A DNA stretch of 64,000 nucleotides, taken from NCBI RefSeq assembly GCF_019468565.1, contig NZ_CP080521.1:4464001-4528000 (forward strand), written 5' to 3'. The notes beneath the pieces are model-generated. The model saw only the letters and a program-made list of their open reading frames with translations. It made no database searches and was not told the DNA's origin. Positions 16,880-25,515 of this stretch are shown here, piece by piece. The number at the start of each line of letters is the position of its first letter. Position 1 is the stretch's first letter. Made by a program: the position numbers and the translations under genes. The stretch comes from Pseudonocardia sp. DSM 110487. Lineage in GTDB: Bacteria; Actinomycetota; Actinomycetes; Mycobacteriales; Pseudonocardiaceae.

Positions 16880-17739
16880 CGCGCCACGCGCCATCCCTCG
16901 AACTGGCGCCGCAGCAACCGGCCGTACAGCAGCACCACGGCGAGGCTCACGACGAGCATGAGGGCCGCCATGCTCGCGCCGAAGGGCCAGTTGTTGTCCG
17001 ACGAGATCGTGTCGTAGACGACGGGCGCGAGCATCGGCACCTGCGTGCCGCCGACGAGCCGCGGCGTGGCGTAGGCGTTGATGCACAGGACGAACACCAG
17101 CGACGTGCCCGCCGCGATCCCCGGCACGATCTGGGGAAGGACGATCTGGCGGAACACCCGCAGCGGGCGGGCTCCGAGGTCCAGCGCGGCCCGTTCGGTG
17201 TTCGGGTCGACCGACTCGAGGGATGCCTGCAGCGTGAGCACCATCAGTGGCAGCACGACCGACGTGATCGCCACGGTGACGGTGGTGGCGGTGCGCAGGA
17301 GCTCGACCGGGGCGTCGAGGAGCCCGACGGCGGTGAGCACGGTGTTGACGACGCCCGAGTAGCCGAGCAGCGCGACCCAGCCGATCGACCGCACGACGTT
17401 GCCGACGAGCAGTGGGAACACCGTGAGGATGATCAGCACGGCCTTGACCCGTGCGCTCGCCTTCGTGATCAGGTAGGCCACCGGGAGCGCGAGCAGCAGC
17501 GCGAGCGCGGTGGCGGCCAGCGCGACCAGCAGGGTGCGCGTCAGCGCCCCGACGTGGTACGGGCTGGCGAAGAACCGCGCGAAGTTCTCCAGCGTGAACA
17601 CAGGCTCGGAGAACGCCGTGCGCGACGGCCGCTCGAAGCTGAACCGCAGGAAGTAGACCAGCGGGGCCACGAAGAAGACCACGGTGACCAGAGCGGCGGG
17701 CATCACCAGCAGCCAGCCGGTGCGACGGTCGAGCGTCAC
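16876..17739 (-). CDS. ABC transporter permease (PotB-like)
   Basis: A 287-residue permease with six predicted membrane spans and the cytoplasmic EAA loop ERAALDLGARPLRVFRQIVL around residue 190. GTG 17739 overlaps the stop of the binding-protein gene as GTGA, so all four transporter genes are translationally coupled. It forms the channel together with the PotC-like partner. Confidence 0.88.
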   Translation of the reverse strand: MTLDRRTGWLLVMPAALVTVVFFVAPLVYFLRFSFERPSRTAFSEPVFTLENFARFFASPYHVGALTRTLLVALAATALALLLALPVAYLITKASARVKAVLIILTVFPLLVGNVVRSIGWVALLGYSGVVNTVLTAVGLLDAPVELLRTATTVTVAITSVVLPLMVLTLQASLESVDPNTERAALDLGARPLRVFRQIVLPQIVPGIAAGTSLVFVLCINAYATPRLVGGTQVPMLAPVVYDTISSDNNWPFGASMAALMLVVSLAVVLLYGRLLRRQFEGWRVAR

Positions 17740-18818
17740 TGGTTGATCAGTTGCTCGACGTACTGCTGGCGCCAGCGTTCGTTGTTCTGCGCGAGGTAGG
17801 CGAGATCCACCCGGTGGATGTTCTGCTCCTCCTCGGGCGTGAACCCGATCTCGGCGGTCAGCTCCGGCGACGGGTCGACGTTGGTGACGGTCGGCCAGTA
17901 CCCCATGTTCTGCGCGAACTGCTCCTGCGCCTCGGGGTCGAGCATCGCGTCGATGTAGGCGTATGCGCCGTCGGGGTTCGGAGCATTGGCCGGGACGCCG
18001 ACGGTGAAGACGACCGGGAACGTGCCCTCCCGCGGGATGGCGGACGCCAGCGGCGCCCCGGCCTTCCTCCACTGGTAGGCGCGCGCCTTCCAGTTGTACG
18101 CCAGCCACACCTCGCCGGACATCATCGCCTGGCCGAGCTGCTCCTGGGACTCGTAGACCCGCACGGTGCCCTTCCGGGCGAGCATCCGCTGCCAGCCCGC
18201 GTCCCAGTTGTTGCCGGGGTCGCCACCGGCCTCGAGCGCGGCGGCCATGAAGTACTCGGTGGCCCATTGGATCGACATGATCCCGATGCGGCCCGCGTAG
18301 GCCGGGTCCCAGAACACCTCGTAGCTGTCGGGTGGCGTGGTCACGTGCTCGGTGTTGTAGATGATCACGCCGGCGCTGTAGATGTGCGGCACCCACAGGT
18401 CGTTGCGGAAATCCTCGCGGATGTTGGCGAAGTTGGACAGGCGCGCGGGGTCGACCTTCCCGAGCAGCGACGCGGCGGCCATCTCCTGTGCCTGTTGGTC
18501 GGAGAGCGCGGTGACGTCGATGGTGCCCGGCCCGCCAGTCTGGCCTTGCGTGCGCATCTTCGTCATGCGCGCGACCTGGTCGGCCACGTCGTAGACCACG
18601 GTGGGCGCCCCGTCGGTCCTGGCCAGCACCGGCTCGACGAAGTCCTGCTGGAACTTCTGGTAGTCCCCGCCCCACGTCCCGACGACGACCTCGCCCGCGC
18701 CGCCACCGCCCGCGGCCCCGGGGTTGGGCGGCGGCGCCCCGCCGCAGGCGGCGAGGCCGAGCGTGGCGCCTGCGGCACCCGAGAGCTTGAGGAACTGCCG
18801 GCGGGGGAGCTGCACCAC
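17736..18818 (-). CDS. Extracellular solute-binding lipoprotein, PotD-like, Tat-exported
   Basis: A 360-residue binding protein. The N-terminus PRRQFLKLSGAAGA is a twin-arginine signal followed by the lipobox LAAC, so it is exported folded and anchored as a lipoprotein. The mature part has the PotD-type pattern VVVGTWGGDYQKF and repeated Trp/Tyr residues likely to cage an amine. AAGGAG lies seven bases before GTG 18818. It is first in the operon and divergent from an S10 peptidase, suggesting uptake of a compound connected to peptide or amide turnover, which remains a guess. Confidence 0.88.
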   Translation of the reverse strand: MVQLPRRQFLKLSGAAGATLGLAACGGAPPPNPGAAGGGGAGEVVVGTWGGDYQKFQQDFVEPVLARTDGAPTVVYDVADQVARMTKMRTQGQTGGPGTIDVTALSDQQAQEMAAASLLGKVDPARLSNFANIREDFRNDLWVPHIYSAGVIIYNTEHVTTPPDSYEVFWDPAYAGRIGIMSIQWATEYFMAAALEAGGDPGNNWDAGWQRMLARKGTVRVYESQEQLGQAMMSGEVWLAYNWKARAYQWRKAGAPLASAIPREGTFPVVFTVGVPANAPNPDGAYAYIDAMLDPEAQEQFAQNMGYWPTVTNVDPSPELTAEIGFTPEEEQNIHRVDLAYLAQNNERWRQQYVEQLINQ

Positions 18819-18850
18819 GGTCGTTCTCCTTCCGGATGGTGGCGATCATC

Positions 18851-18863
18851 GTAAGCGCTTTCG
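18851..18863. promoter_or_regulatory. Candidate LacI-family operator
   Basis: GTAAGCGCTTTCG, with the palindromic core AAGCGCTT, sits in the 63-bp gap between the divergent binding-protein and S10 peptidase genes. CG-centred palindromes of this kind are bound by LacI-family repressors. No LacI gene is in the window. Confidence 0.4.
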
Positions 18864-18881
18864 ATCACTTAGTGTCAGTGC

Positions 18882-20336
18882 GTGGCTGAAGACGCTCCCC
18901 AGAACGAGAAGCCAGAGCTCCCGACCGACGACCTGGTCACGACCTCGCACACCCTGCGTACACCCACCGGTGGGCTCGGGTACACGGCCACCGCCGGCCG
19001 GATCGTCGTGCGGCACGAGAAGCACACCGACGGCACGTTCGACGGTCACGAGCCGCATGCCGAGGTGTTCCTCGTGGCCTACACGCTCGACGGTGCCGAG
19101 CCGGGCACCCGGCCCGTCACCATCGCGTTCAACGGCGGGCCCGGCTCGTCCAGCGTGTGGCTGCACATGGGGTTGTTCGGGCCGCGCCGCGTCGTGATGG
19201 GGGACGCCGGGGCGCTCACGCCGCCGCCGTGGGGGCTCACCGACAACCACGAATCGCTGCTCGCGCAGTCCGACCTCGTGTTCATCGACCCGGTCAGCAC
19301 CGGCTACTCGCGCGCCGTCGAGGGCGGCAAGCCCGCAGAGTTCCACGGCTTCACCGGCGACGTCGAGACGATCGGCGAGGTGATCCGGCTGTGGGTCACG
19401 CGCAACGAGCGGTGGCTGTCGCCGAAGTACCTCGCGGGCGAGTCGTACGGCACGCTGCGCGCCGCCGCGCTCGCCGAGCACCTGCAGGACCGGCACGGCA
19501 TGTACGTGAACGGCCTGATGCTGATCTCCAGCGTGCTCGACATGGGCACGATCCGGTTCACCGAGGGCAACGACCGGCCCTACCCGCTCTTCCTGCCGAC
19601 GTACGCCGCGATCGCCCACCACCACGGGCTGCACCCGGACCGGACGCTCGCAGAGGTGCTCGCCGACGCGGCGGACTTCGCCGCGCGCGACTACCCGTGG
19701 GCCCTCGCCCAGGGCAACCGGCTGCCCGCCGCCGACCTCGATCGCGTCGCCGCCCGGCTCGCGGCCCTGTCCGGGCTCGACGAGGGCTACGTCCGCCGGG
19801 TGCGCCTGCGGATCGAGCACCAGCGCTTCTTCCGGGAGTTGCTGCGCGCCTCCGGGCGCACGGTCGGGCGGATCGACGGCCGGTTCACCGGCTGGGAGGC
19901 CGACGACGGCGGTGAGATGCCCGGCTACGACCCGTCGATCGCCGCGATCACGGGGCCGTACACGGCGGCGATCAACTCCCACGTCCGCACCACGCTCGGC
20001 TACGCGAACGACCTGCCCTACGAGATCCTGACCGGCCGGGTGCAGCCGTGGTCGTACAAGGAGTTCGAGGGCAGGGCCGTCTCGGTGGTCGGCAAGCTGT
20101 CGGCGGCGATGCGGGCCAACCCGCACCTGCGCGTGCACGTCGCCTGCGGCTACCACGACGGCGCCACGCCGTACTTCGCGGCCGAGCAGGTGCTCGCGGC
20201 CCTCCCGATTCCCGACGAGCTGCGCGACCGGATCGAGTTCCGCTACTACGAGGCCGGGCACATGATGTACGTGCACGAGCCGAGCAGGCTGCAACAGTCG
20301 GCCGATCTCGCCGCCTTCGTCGCCGTCACGCCGTGA
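18882..20336 (+). CDS. S10 family serine carboxypeptidase-like protein
   Basis: A 484-residue alpha/beta-hydrolase of peptidase family S10. It has the oxyanion-hole motif FNGGPGSSSVW (near 86-96) and the nucleophile elbow GESYGT (near 187). The Asp lies in the ACGYHDGATPYF region and the His in YEAGHMMYVHEP. No signal peptide is visible, so it appears cytoplasmic, unlike lysosomal or secreted S10 enzymes. It is divergent from the PotD-like importer and shares its 63-bp promoter region. Bacterial S10 members may trim peptides or act as acyltransferases. Confidence 0.88.
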   Translation: MAEDAPQNEKPELPTDDLVTTSHTLRTPTGGLGYTATAGRIVVRHEKHTDGTFDGHEPHAEVFLVAYTLDGAEPGTRPVTIAFNGGPGSSSVWLHMGLFGPRRVVMGDAGALTPPPWGLTDNHESLLAQSDLVFIDPVSTGYSRAVEGGKPAEFHGFTGDVETIGEVIRLWVTRNERWLSPKYLAGESYGTLRAAALAEHLQDRHGMYVNGLMLISSVLDMGTIRFTEGNDRPYPLFLPTYAAIAHHHGLHPDRTLAEVLADAADFAARDYPWALAQGNRLPAADLDRVAARLAALSGLDEGYVRRVRLRIEHQRFFRELLRASGRTVGRIDGRFTGWEADDGGEMPGYDPSIAAITGPYTAAINSHVRTTLGYANDLPYEILTGRVQPWSYKEFEGRAVSVVGKLSAAMRANPHLRVHVACGYHDGATPYFAAEQVLAALPIPDELRDRIEFRYYEAGHMMYVHEPSRLQQSADLAAFVAVTP

Positions 20337-20340
20337 CGGG

Positions 20341-20964
20341 TCAGTCGGTGGCGAGCCGGATGCCGAGGCCCACCAGCAGGGTGCCCATCACGGCGTCGAG
20401 GGTGCGGCGGACCCGGTTGGCGGTGAGCAGCCTGCGCAGCGCGCTGACCACGCCCGCCAGCACGGTGAACCAGGTCAGCGTCACGCCCGCGGCGACCACG
20501 GCGAGCATCAGGTGGTCGAGGGCGGTCGCCGCGGTGGGCAGGAACTGGGGGAGCAGCGCGATGAAGAAGACCGCGACCTTGGGGTTGAGCAGGTTCGTCA
20601 CCAGGCCCTGCCGGAACGCGGCGAGCGTGCCGGTCGCGCGCCCGCCCGGGAGGTGCGGCACGTTGTCGTAGTCTCCGCGGCGCGCCGCGAGCAGCGCGCG
20701 GACGCCGAGGAACACCAGGTAGGCCGCGCCGACCAGCTTGACCGCGGTGAACGCCACCGCGGACGCGGCGAGCAGGCCGGCGATCCCCAGCGCGGTGACC
20801 ACCGCCCACGCGAACACACCCACGGCGATCCCGACGCCGCATGCCATCCCGGCACGGCGGCCGGAGATCATCGCGTTGCGGGTGACGATCGCGAAGTCGG
20901 GGCCTGGCGACATCGCGGCGAGCAGGACGACGCCGCCGAGGGCGACGAACTGGGTCACGGCCAT
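20341..20964 (-). CDS. LysE family amino-acid exporter
   Basis: A 207-residue membrane protein with six predicted spans and the family N-terminal motif LAAMSPGPDFAIVTRNA. LysE/RhtB members export amino acids or their analogues. ATG 20964 was chosen; a GTG nine bases earlier is possible. It is convergent with the S10 gene, with only four bases between stops. Confidence 0.85.
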   Translation of the reverse strand: MAVTQFVALGGVVLLAAMSPGPDFAIVTRNAMISGRRAGMACGVGIAVGVFAWAVVTALGIAGLLAASAVAFTAVKLVGAAYLVFLGVRALLAARRGDYDNVPHLPGGRATGTLAAFRQGLVTNLLNPKVAVFFIALLPQFLPTAATALDHLMLAVVAAGVTLTWFTVLAGVVSALRRLLTANRVRRTLDAVMGTLLVGLGIRLATD

Positions 20965-21018
20965 TCCGATCACACTACTGGGGCGGGCGCGACTGGTCGT
21001 CGAGGTTTCCTCCTCACG

Positions 21019-21843
21019 TCAGCGGGCGGCCGTCCGGCCGAACCGGTCGGCCATGCGCCGCGTCAGGTCCGGCCACACGACGGGGTCGTGGCCCGGGATC
21101 AACGGGTAGCCGCGCTGCGCCGCGATCGCCTTCAGCCTGCGCACCTGCTCGACGCACTCCTCGGGTTCCGCGTCGACGCGGCCCCCGATCGAGACGTCCT
21201 GCTCGATGTTCTCGGTGAGGTCGGCCGCGTCGAACGCGAAGACGTACCCGCCGCCCCCGACGCTCTCGTCGAGGTCGACGACGAAGCTCTGGTGCCCCGG
21301 CGTGTGCCCCGGCGTCGAGATCGCGGTGACGCCCGGCGCGATCTCGACGTCCCCGTCGGCGAGCCGCCAGTCGTGGGCGGGGTCGTCGAAGTCGATCCGG
21401 TAGATCGCGTGCCGCTCGGCCTCCGGTGTCAGCCCGAACTCCAGCTCCCGGCGCTGGCAGTGCACGGGCACGCCGGTGAAGTGCCGCAGCCCACCCGCGT
21501 GGTCGAGGTGCAGGTGGCTGAGCGCGACCGCGTGCACCTCGGACATCTCGATGCCTGCGCCCGCGAGCGCCTCCTCCAATGGCTCGCCCGGCCCGGGCAG
21601 GATCGCCCGATATGACGGGAAGCCGTGGAAGCGGCGTCGCAGGGCTGCGTCCCGGATGAGCGCCGTGTTGAAGCCGGTATCGAGCAGCAGCCACCCGCCG
21701 TCGGCGCGCAGCAGGATGCCGGGTACGGGCTCGCGCACCCGCTCCTCCCGAGGCGCACCCTCGACCGAGACCGACTTGGGCAGGTCCTCCCAGCCGAGGG
21801 TGAGCAGGACGATCTCACGGATGCCTGGTCCACGTCGTGACAT
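21019..21843 (-). CDS. Metallo-beta-lactamase-fold hydrolase (AHL-lactonase-like)
   Basis: A 274-residue MBL-fold enzyme with the dizinc motif HLHLDHAGG (near 109-117), a further His in TPGHTPGHQS, Asp in FAFDAADLTEN and His in IPGHDPVV. The arrangement resembles AiiA/AttM-type lactonases. It is the last gene of the guanidine-riboswitch operon, coupled to the binding protein by a TGATG overlap. In that context it may open a lactone or hydrolyse an amide/ester derivative of the imported guanidino compound; quorum quenching is the textbook alternative. Confidence 0.82.
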   Translation of the reverse strand: MSRRGPGIREIVLLTLGWEDLPKSVSVEGAPREERVREPVPGILLRADGGWLLLDTGFNTALIRDAALRRRFHGFPSYRAILPGPGEPLEEALAGAGIEMSEVHAVALSHLHLDHAGGLRHFTGVPVHCQRRELEFGLTPEAERHAIYRIDFDDPAHDWRLADGDVEIAPGVTAISTPGHTPGHQSFVVDLDESVGGGGYVFAFDAADLTENIEQDVSIGGRVDAEPEECVEQVRRLKAIAAQRGYPLIPGHDPVVWPDLTRRMADRFGRTAAR

Positions 21844-23405
21844 CAGGCGGAAAGGCCCGCGACTCGCAGGCTTTCCGGCGCTGCGATGTCGTGTGATTCC
21901 GCAACGCCCTTCAGCCAGGTCTGCGTGACCATGAAGTCCTTGCGGTAGGCGATGTTGCTCCAGCAGCCGGTGGCCGTGGCGAGCTCGCCGATCTTGGCGT
22001 ACGTCGCGTCGTCCCCGGTCTGCAGCGCGATCGGCAGCAGCTCGGTGATCGCCGGGTCGGAACAGCCGAGGTAGTTCAGCCCGCCGTCCTCCGCGTACAG
22101 GATGTGCGCGGACGTGTAGGGGTCGGCGGCATCGGGCCAGAAGGTGCCGAAGTACACGTTCGGCGCGCCCTCCTGGTTGCCGATCCAGCCGAACACCTGC
22201 GACGTCGGATAGCCCTGCACGACGGGGGTGAGGCCGAGTCCCTGCAGCTTCGCGCCGACGAGGTTCGCGACCTGCTGTGCGTCGGGGTTGCTCGTGTCGT
22301 AGCCCAGCACGAGCTGCTTGTCCGCTGCGGCAGCGGCGATCGCCTGCAGTGGAGCGGTATCGGGCTGGACCGGCTGGTTGTTCAGGTCCGCAGGCAGCAT
22401 CCCCTCCGGGTACGCACCGGTGGCCTTGTCACTTCGGCCGGCGAACACCTGGTCCGCCAGCTGATCGACGTCCAGTGCCTGCTGGAAGGCCTTGCGGGCG
22501 GCCGGGTCCGCGAGCAGCCCGGTGTTCGGGTTGACGTAGACCTGCTCGGTGGTGAACGACGGCAGGGAACGGCTCGCCACCGCCGGGTTGCCGAGGTAGT
22601 CCTTGACGGCGGGCGCGTTGAGGCCGTGGGTGATCGCGTGCAGCTGGCCGTTGTTGAGCAGCAGCTGCTGCGTCGACAGGTCGGAGATCACCGGCATGTC
22701 GACGGTCGTGAAGAACGGCTTCGGCCCCCACCACCCGTCGTAGGCCCGCATCTCGTAGCCCTGGCCCACCTCGGCCTTCGTGAGCGAGTACGGGCCGGTG
22801 CCGGCGTCGTGGGTCTGCAGGTAGGTCTGGGCGTTGTCCGACCCGGCCTGCTCGGCCAGGACCGTCGGGCTCATCATCTTCGGACCGTAGGGCGAGGCGA
22901 GGTAGTCCAGGAACGCCGAGTTGGGGGAGCCCAGCGTGATGACGACCTCGGTCGGGCTCGGGGTGTCCACCGACACGACGTCCGCCACCATGTATGCGGG
23001 CCCCTGGTTGACCGCGAGTCGCCGGTCGAAGGACGGTTTGACGGCCGCCGAGGTGAAGGGGGTCCCGTCGTGGAACGTCACCCCTTCGCGCAGGGTCAGC
23101 GTGAACACCGTGTTGTCCGGGGACACGGTCCACCCCGTGGCGAGCGCGGGTTCGATCTGGGGGGTGTCGGAGCCGGCGGTGTAGCGCAGCAGGCCCTCGT
23201 AGAGGTTCTGCGTGAGCAGAAGCCCCTGGCCGGAGTAGAAGATGTCCGGGTCCGGGGGCTGGCCGGGGTCCTGCAGGAACGACAGCCGCAGCACACCGTC
23301 CGTCGGGGCGGCGCTGGTGACGGTGGGCTGCTCGGCGCTGCCGCAGGCCGAAAGGGCCAGCGCGAGGGCGAGCGGTACGGCGAGACGGCGCAGCAGCCGG
23401 TTCAT
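21843..23405 (-). CDS. ABC transporter substrate-binding lipoprotein (family 5)
   Basis: A 520-residue SBP_bac_5 protein with a lipoprotein signal (LALALALSACGS) and the family pattern ATGWTVSPDNTVFTLTLREG followed by FHDGTPFTS. Such proteins bind oligopeptides, nickel complexes, agmatine-like or other solutes. ATG 23405 overlaps the ureohydrolase stop (ATGA). It belongs to the guanidine-riboswitch operon and should deliver the ligand to the two Dpp-type permeases. The ligand is inferred to be guanidine or a guanidylated molecule. Confidence 0.87.
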   Translation of the reverse strand: MNRLLRRLAVPLALALALSACGSAEQPTVTSAAPTDGVLRLSFLQDPGQPPDPDIFYSGQGLLLTQNLYEGLLRYTAGSDTPQIEPALATGWTVSPDNTVFTLTLREGVTFHDGTPFTSAAVKPSFDRRLAVNQGPAYMVADVVSVDTPSPTEVVITLGSPNSAFLDYLASPYGPKMMSPTVLAEQAGSDNAQTYLQTHDAGTGPYSLTKAEVGQGYEMRAYDGWWGPKPFFTTVDMPVISDLSTQQLLLNNGQLHAITHGLNAPAVKDYLGNPAVASRSLPSFTTEQVYVNPNTGLLADPAARKAFQQALDVDQLADQVFAGRSDKATGAYPEGMLPADLNNQPVQPDTAPLQAIAAAAADKQLVLGYDTSNPDAQQVANLVGAKLQGLGLTPVVQGYPTSQVFGWIGNQEGAPNVYFGTFWPDAADPYTSAHILYAEDGGLNYLGCSDPAITELLPIALQTGDDATYAKIGELATATGCWSNIAYRKDFMVTQTWLKGVAESHDIAAPESLRVAGLSA

Positions 23406-24517
23406 GGGGCGTCCTTCGGGGGAGCGGTGCGGTAGGTGCGGGCGACGCCGGTGCCGGCCGAGCGGGGGTCGACGTAGTCGGGCGCCGTGAGCCCGAGCCG
23501 GCGCATCGCCATACCGGTCATGGCCTCGCGCACGGCGCGGTGGGCGAGCAGGGCGGTGATGCCGGCGTTGCCGTCGTAGGGCGGGCTCACCTCGACGACG
23601 TCCATGGCGACGATGCCGACCTCGGCCGCCAGCCTGCGCACGGCCCGCAGCACGTCGGCGCTGGTCAGGCCACCCGGCTCGGGGGTGCCGGTGCCGGGGG
23701 CGTACGCCGGGTCGCAGACGTCGACGTCGAGGGAGACGTAGAGGTGGTCGGCGCTGTCGAGGGCCTCGTCGAGGGCGCGTTCCAGCACCGCGTCGAACCC
23801 GTCGCGGCGGATCTCCGCCATGAAGTGGACGCGGAGCTCGTTCTCCTCCATCCAGTCGAGGATCGGCCGGTCCGGCCAGTAGCCGCGCAGGCCGACCTGC
23901 ACGAAGTTGCGCCCCGGCACGGCGCCGCTCTCGATCAGCTTGCGCATCGGCGTGCCGTGGCTCGCGAGCGAGCCGGGGGAGTCGGGCGCGGTGTCGGCGT
24001 GCGCGTCGAAGTGGATGATGCCGACCTTGCCGTGCCCGTACGCGTCGGCGACCGCGGTGGCGGTGGGCCAGGTGATCGCGTGGTCGCCGCCGAGGATCAG
24101 CGGCGTCGCCCCGGCCCCGACGATCCCGCCGATGAACTCGCGGACGAGGTCGAAGGTGCCCAGCGTGTTGCCGACGAGCACCTCGGCGTCGCCGTAGTCG
24201 CATGCGCGCAGGTGTTCAAGGGGGTCGACGCGGACGTCGAGGTGCGGGAGCGAGGAGCCGTACCCGCCGAGGTAGTCGGCCGAGCGGATGGCTTGGGGCC
24301 CGAGATGGGTGCCCGAGCGGCCGGTGACCGTGCCGTCCCACGGGACGCCGCAGACCGCGACGTCCATCTGCCCGGCGCGCAGGTCCTCGGGCGTGAGGCA
24401 GACCGGCAGCTTCATGAAGGTCTGGATCCCGGCGTGCCCGCGCTCGCCGGACGGGCGGTTGACGTGCATCGGCCCTGGTGGCCGCTCGGGCACCGCGAAG
24501 TGCGGGAAGTCGGTCAC
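23402..24517 (-). CDS. Ureohydrolase (agmatinase/guanidinase family)
   Basis: A 371-residue arginase-superfamily enzyme hydrolysing a guanidino group to urea. All binuclear-metal motifs are present: GGDHAITWP, FDAHADTAP and SLDVDVCDPAYAPGTGTPEP. The N-terminal extension of about 55 residues is longer than in classic SpeB. GTG 24517 shares one base with the permease stop (TAGTG). Because the operon is led by a guanidine-I riboswitch, free guanidine or a small guanidino acid is a better guess than agmatine. Cyanobacterial guanidine hydrolases belong to this family and need nickel chaperones, none of which is adjacent here. Confidence 0.88.
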   Translation of the reverse strand: MTDFPHFAVPERPPGPMHVNRPSGERGHAGIQTFMKLPVCLTPEDLRAGQMDVAVCGVPWDGTVTGRSGTHLGPQAIRSADYLGGYGSSLPHLDVRVDPLEHLRACDYGDAEVLVGNTLGTFDLVREFIGGIVGAGATPLILGGDHAITWPTATAVADAYGHGKVGIIHFDAHADTAPDSPGSLASHGTPMRKLIESGAVPGRNFVQVGLRGYWPDRPILDWMEENELRVHFMAEIRRDGFDAVLERALDEALDSADHLYVSLDVDVCDPAYAPGTGTPEPGGLTSADVLRAVRRLAAEVGIVAMDVVEVSPPYDGNAGITALLAHRAVREAMTGMAMRRLGLTAPDYVDPRSAGTGVARTYRTAPPKDAP

Positions 24518-25512
24518 TAAACCTCGATCCTCGGGTCGGCGGCGGCCTGCAGGAGGTCCACCACGGTGTTGATGACGACGTAGGTGACGCCGAGCAGGAG
24601 GGTGACGCCCGCGATGGCCGGGAAGTCGCCCGCCGGAATGCTCTGCGCCGTGTACTGGCCGAGGCCCGGCCACGCGTAGATCAGCTCGACCACGAGCACG
24701 CCCGCGAACATCAGGCCGACCTGCAGGCCGGTCATCGAGAGCGCCGGGCCGACCGAGTTGCGCAGCACGTGGCGGCGCATCACCTGCACCTCGGTGAGCC
24801 CCTTCGCGCGGGCGGTGCGCGTGTAGTCGGTGAGCCCGGTGGTGACCAGGCTCGACCGCAGCACCCGCCCGATCGCGACCGCCGGACCGATCGCGATCGC
24901 GAGGCCGGGCAGGAGCAGGTGCCGCCATGCGTCCACGAGCACGTCGGGGCGGGCGTGCAGGACGGCGTCGACGGTGAGCAGGCCCGTTGGCCCGGTCGGG
25001 GCGTCGGCGACGCCGGTGCGCCCGGTGGCGGGGAGCCAGCCGAGCTGCTGGTAGAACAGGATGATCCCCCCGATGGCCAGCAGGAACGCCGGGGTGGACG
25101 CGCCGGCGATCAACACGAGGCGGAAGACCCCGGCGCCGCGCCACCGCAGGGTGGTGGCCACCGCGAGCCCGACGGCGAGCACGATGGCGAGGCCGAGCGC
25201 GAAGAACGTGAGTTCCAAGGTGGCCGGCAGGAACGTCGCGAGGTCGGTGCCCACCGGGCGTCGCGTGCGGTAGGACGTACCGAGGTCGCCGTGCAGCAGG
25301 CCCCCGACGTAGCGGGCGTACTGGAGCGTGATCGGGTCGTCCAGGCCGAGCTGCCTGCGGGTCTCGGCGACGAGCTCCTGCGACGCGCTCGGGCCGAGCA
25401 TCGCCCGCACCGGGTCGGTGGAGGAGATGTGCTGGAGGACGAACAGCACCGCGGTCAGCGCGAGCACGATCACGACGACGGCCGCGAAGCGCTTTGCGAT
25501 CAGGACAGCCAC
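24517..25512 (-). CDS. ABC transporter permease (DppB-like)
   Basis: A 331-residue BPD_transp_1 permease with six membrane spans, the N-terminal DppB region (LGLDDPITLQYARYVGGLLHG) and the EAA loop TRTARAKGLTEVQVMRRHVL. It forms the heterodimeric channel with the DppC-like gene upstream. The GTG start lies three bases after that gene's stop. Part of the guanidine-riboswitch operon. Confidence 0.9.
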   Translation of the reverse strand: MAVLIAKRFAAVVVIVLALTAVLFVLQHISSTDPVRAMLGPSASQELVAETRRQLGLDDPITLQYARYVGGLLHGDLGTSYRTRRPVGTDLATFLPATLELTFFALGLAIVLAVGLAVATTLRWRGAGVFRLVLIAGASTPAFLLAIGGIILFYQQLGWLPATGRTGVADAPTGPTGLLTVDAVLHARPDVLVDAWRHLLLPGLAIAIGPAVAIGRVLRSSLVTTGLTDYTRTARAKGLTEVQVMRRHVLRNSVGPALSMTGLQVGLMFAGVLVVELIYAWPGLGQYTAQSIPAGDFPAIAGVTLLLGVTYVVINTVVDLLQAAADPRIEV

Positions 25513-25515
25513 CGG

